13,939 bases of DNA from NZQO01 sp964639255 (lineage in GTDB: Bacteria; Bacteroidota; Bacteroidia; Flavobacteriales; Flavobacteriaceae): positions 1-13,939 of the forward strand of contig CAZXDP010000065.1 in the NCBI GenBank assembly GCA_964639255.1, read 5' to 3'. The translations under genes were made by a program, and so were the position numbers. The notes beneath the pieces were generated by a model. The model ran no database searches, was not told the DNA's origin, and saw only the letters and a list, made by a program, of their open reading frames with translations. Numbering within the stretch: position 1 is the stretch's first letter; every line of letters begins with the position of its first letter. Shown in pieces: positions 12,284 to 13,939 of the stretch.

Positions 12284-13939
12284 TCAGTTTCCGAGAGAGA
12301 GCAAGTTAGCGAATAATCGGTAAGCTCCAGGGACACCAGCCGGTAATTCCCTGAAAAAACTCAAGCCGGTGTAAATATAATGGCCTTTCCCGAAGGGGGC
12401 CACCAACAGGGCGCCTTTTAAGAGTTGTTCATTAGAATCGTGCATACCCAAGATAGGAGTAAACGCCGGGTCCCAATTATTGGGGAAATAAAGCCCCCGT
12501 TCCTGTACCCAGCCGTTAAAGTCATTTTGGGTAATGGTGTTGGGTTCATTAAGCACGGGATGATCTTGTGCCAGTAACACCACCTCGCTATTCTCATCGG
12601 TGACGCGATCGCGGGAAAGCGATAGGGAATAAGGTGCAAGGTTTTCGGTGACCAACCTATGGCTGGTATTGTATTGTAGCAATAGGGTGCCTCCTTCTTC
12701 AACGTATGTATGCAAAACGGGTTGTTTAAATGCGAGCTCGGGCACCGTGTTATAGGCCCGTATCCCTACCACTACGGCATCGAAATCTTTCAACCGCTTC
12801 AAGGTGATTTCTGAAGGAGGCAAGGTAACAACCTTATATCCAATTTGACGAAGACTTTCCGGGATGGCATCGCCGGCACCTTCAATATAGCCAATCGACT
12901 CTCCTTCCTTTTCCAGATCGATACGCACCACTTTAGCTTCTGAAGGCATTAATACGCGTTGGTATGGAATATGGTCGTAATCGATGGTTATTAACTCTTT
13001 ATCGTAAAATTGATCGCCCATACGAATAAACGGACGAATCTTGCCTTCACTTTGCTGTTTGGGCGGGGTTACGGTGAAGACCACGGTTTTGGTTTCGCCC
13101 GCCTGCGCCATTTCAAAAGTATGCTGTGCAGGGGAAACCTGCCAGCCCTCTGGATGATTGAGTTGTACGAAGCCGTTGAGATTATCGGCGTGCGCCTGTA
13201 GGGTGACAGGAATTTGCCGGGAGTCCTTGTTGGGGAAGATAAGCACTTTATCGGCTATACGCGATGTAGCTTCCGGGAGCACTTCCAAAGGTTGGTACAC
13301 CTCGCCCTTTACGGCATCATTGAATTTGTGAATCACAGATCGCACTACGGAAAATGGCTCGCCGCCAATATCGAAAGAAAAGCTGACGGTTTCCGGCGCG
13401 GGAGTTTCGGGAAGTCCGATCCTATCCTCGGGTGCTTCGTACATGCCAAGGCTGCCCGTTTCGTTCAGCCAATATGGGGTGGAGTACTTATTTGTTTCGG
13501 CTGTAAGGTTAGTGGTAAATTCCCAAGGCTGATTGGGTTTTAATTCCACCGCTGTATCCATCACGACCGTTCCGTTAGGGGTGGTAATGCCGGTAAGGGT
13601 AACGGGGAAGGTTCCACGGTTAATGGCTTCAAAGGTTGCTTGGTAGGAGCCATTGGGGTTAATGGCGTTGGTTTGCGACACGGCTTCCAAGAAGATGCCC
13701 CCGCAATCTAAAATTAGCTGCTCCAACTGTTGGGATTTAACAGTGCGCCAATGCTCATCCTTAAGATTGTTTACCAATGCATACGCTTGCAACAAGGGGC
13801 GCATCATCGTAGAAGGATTTTTAAAATCGAAATCCTCTTCCAACGGATATAAAATCGCACCGATAACCTCACCGCCCTCAACGCGCGACCAAGAAGTGTC
13901 TATGCCCGAAAATAGATTGTCCTTATCGGGTTTTTCGCC
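12284..13939 (-). CDS. PIG-L/LmbE-type secreted protein, C-terminal 551 residues only
   Basis: The frame is open to the right edge, so the N-terminus (expected signal peptide and most of the zinc-dependent deacetylase domain) is outside. The first visible residues (GEKPDKDNLFSGIDTSWSRV) resemble the region that follows the LmbE domain in long flavobacterial PIG-L proteins. A NEW3-like beta-sandwich follows at visible residues about 228-292 (HPEGWQVSPAQHTFEMAQAGE). A Rossmann-like, ThuA/glutamine-amidotransferase-like domain follows from about 345 (IGYIEGAGDAIPESLRQIGY, FDAVVVGIRAYNT) to the end. An apparent TTG start at 13843 is internal. The stop is 1 nt upstream of the micropeptide ATG. The PIG-L assignment rests on this C-terminal architecture, because the catalytic motif is not in view. 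Confidence 0.78.
   Translation of the reverse strand, partial: GEKPDKDNLFSGIDTSWSRVEGGEVIGAILYPLEEDFDFKNPSTMMRPLLQAYALVNNLKDEHWRTVKSQQLEQLILDCGGIFLEAVSQTNAINPNGSYQATFEAINRGTFPVTLTGITTPNGTVVMDTAVELKPNQPWEFTTNLTAETNKYSTPYWLNETGSLGMYEAPEDRIGLPETPAPETVSFSFDIGGEPFSVVRSVIHKFNDAVKGEVYQPLEVLPEATSRIADKVLIFPNKDSRQIPVTLQAHADNLNGFVQLNHPEGWQVSPAQHTFEMAQAGETKTVVFTVTPPKQQSEGKIRPFIRMGDQFYDKELITIDYDHIPYQRVLMPSEAKVVRIDLEKEGESIGYIEGAGDAIPESLRQIGYKVVTLPPSEITLKRLKDFDAVVVGIRAYNTVPELAFKQPVLHTYVEEGGTLLLQYNTSHRLVTENLAPYSLSLSRDRVTDENSEVVLLAQDHPVLNEPNTITQNDFNGWVQERGLYFPNNWDPAFTPILGMHDSNEQLLKGALLVAPFGKGHYIYTGLSFFRELPAGVPGAYRLFANLLSLGN

Noticed and set aside
13214..13543. Plus-strand frame of 109 codons opposite the PIG-L-type gene
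   Set aside because: The minus-strand frame continues without interruption through this region with coherent beta-sandwich sequence.
13841..13843. TTG at 13843 as the start of the PIG-L-type gene
   Set aside because: The same frame stays open for 32 more codons to the window edge with typical family sequence (LFSGIDTSWSRV), so the TTG is an internal Leu codon.
1..13939. CRISPR arrays, defence cassettes, transposases, prophage genes, tRNA or rRNA genes
   Set aside because: No regularly spaced repeats, transposase or integrase motifs, or structured RNA signatures were seen; codon and base use look uniform across genes, so no sign of a recently acquired island.

Overview
The window reads as chromosomal DNA from a Bacteroidota bacterium, most likely a marine-type member of the Flavobacteriaceae. 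The reasons are the protein families present (DUF4290, DUF2911, a divergent ~630-residue RecQ, a secreted multidomain PIG-L protein), the near absence of Shine-Dalgarno sequences, A-rich leaders before start codons, and -7 promoter elements that match TAnnTTTG. No rRNA, tRNA, CRISPR array, insertion sequence or phage gene was seen. Most of the window is ordinary, tightly packed chromosome.

Layout. (1) Positions 1-3265, minus strand: an operon transcribed as AAA_28-type NTPase, then recQ, then fmt. The genes overlap by 4 nt at both junctions, and fmt runs off the left edge. (2) Positions 3357-5690, plus strand, divergent from the first block: a DUF493 (YbeD-like) protein, a DUF4290 protein and murA. 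MurA has Asp in place of the usual active-site Cys. A hairpin terminator at 5691-5718 separates it from the convergent next gene. (3) Positions 5726-6319, minus strand: a signal-peptide-bearing coiled-coil protein with one internal membrane segment. (4) Positions 6409-9220, minus strand: a run transcribed as SRPBCC (START-like) protein, SDR protein, photolyase and a YjdI-like 4Fe-4S protein. The first three are almost certainly one operon. (5) Positions 9221-9606: AT-rich divergent intergenic DNA. (6) Positions 9607-10452, plus strand: a secreted DUF2911 protein, followed by a bidirectional terminator whose stem overlaps the end of the next gene. (7) Positions 10489-13939, minus strand: a PIG-L/LmbE-type secreted protein (N-terminus outside the window), a 36-residue single-pass membrane ORF, and an SSS-family sodium:solute symporter. 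These are joined by a 1-nt gap and a directly abutting TAA-ATG.

How the genes work together. Blocks 1 and 2 are housekeeping: initiator tRNA formylation, DNA repair or recombination, and peptidoglycan precursor synthesis. Block 4 looks like a light- or UV-response cassette in which an atypical SDR lacking the catalytic Tyr and a lipid-binding-fold protein accompany the photolyase. Block 7 suggests that an extracytoplasmic deacetylase-like protein is coupled to uptake of a small solute, with a previously unlisted micropeptide between the two. The items most worth a second look are that micropeptide, the Asp-type MurA, the Tyr-less SDR in the photolyase operon, and the unusual domain order of RecQ.
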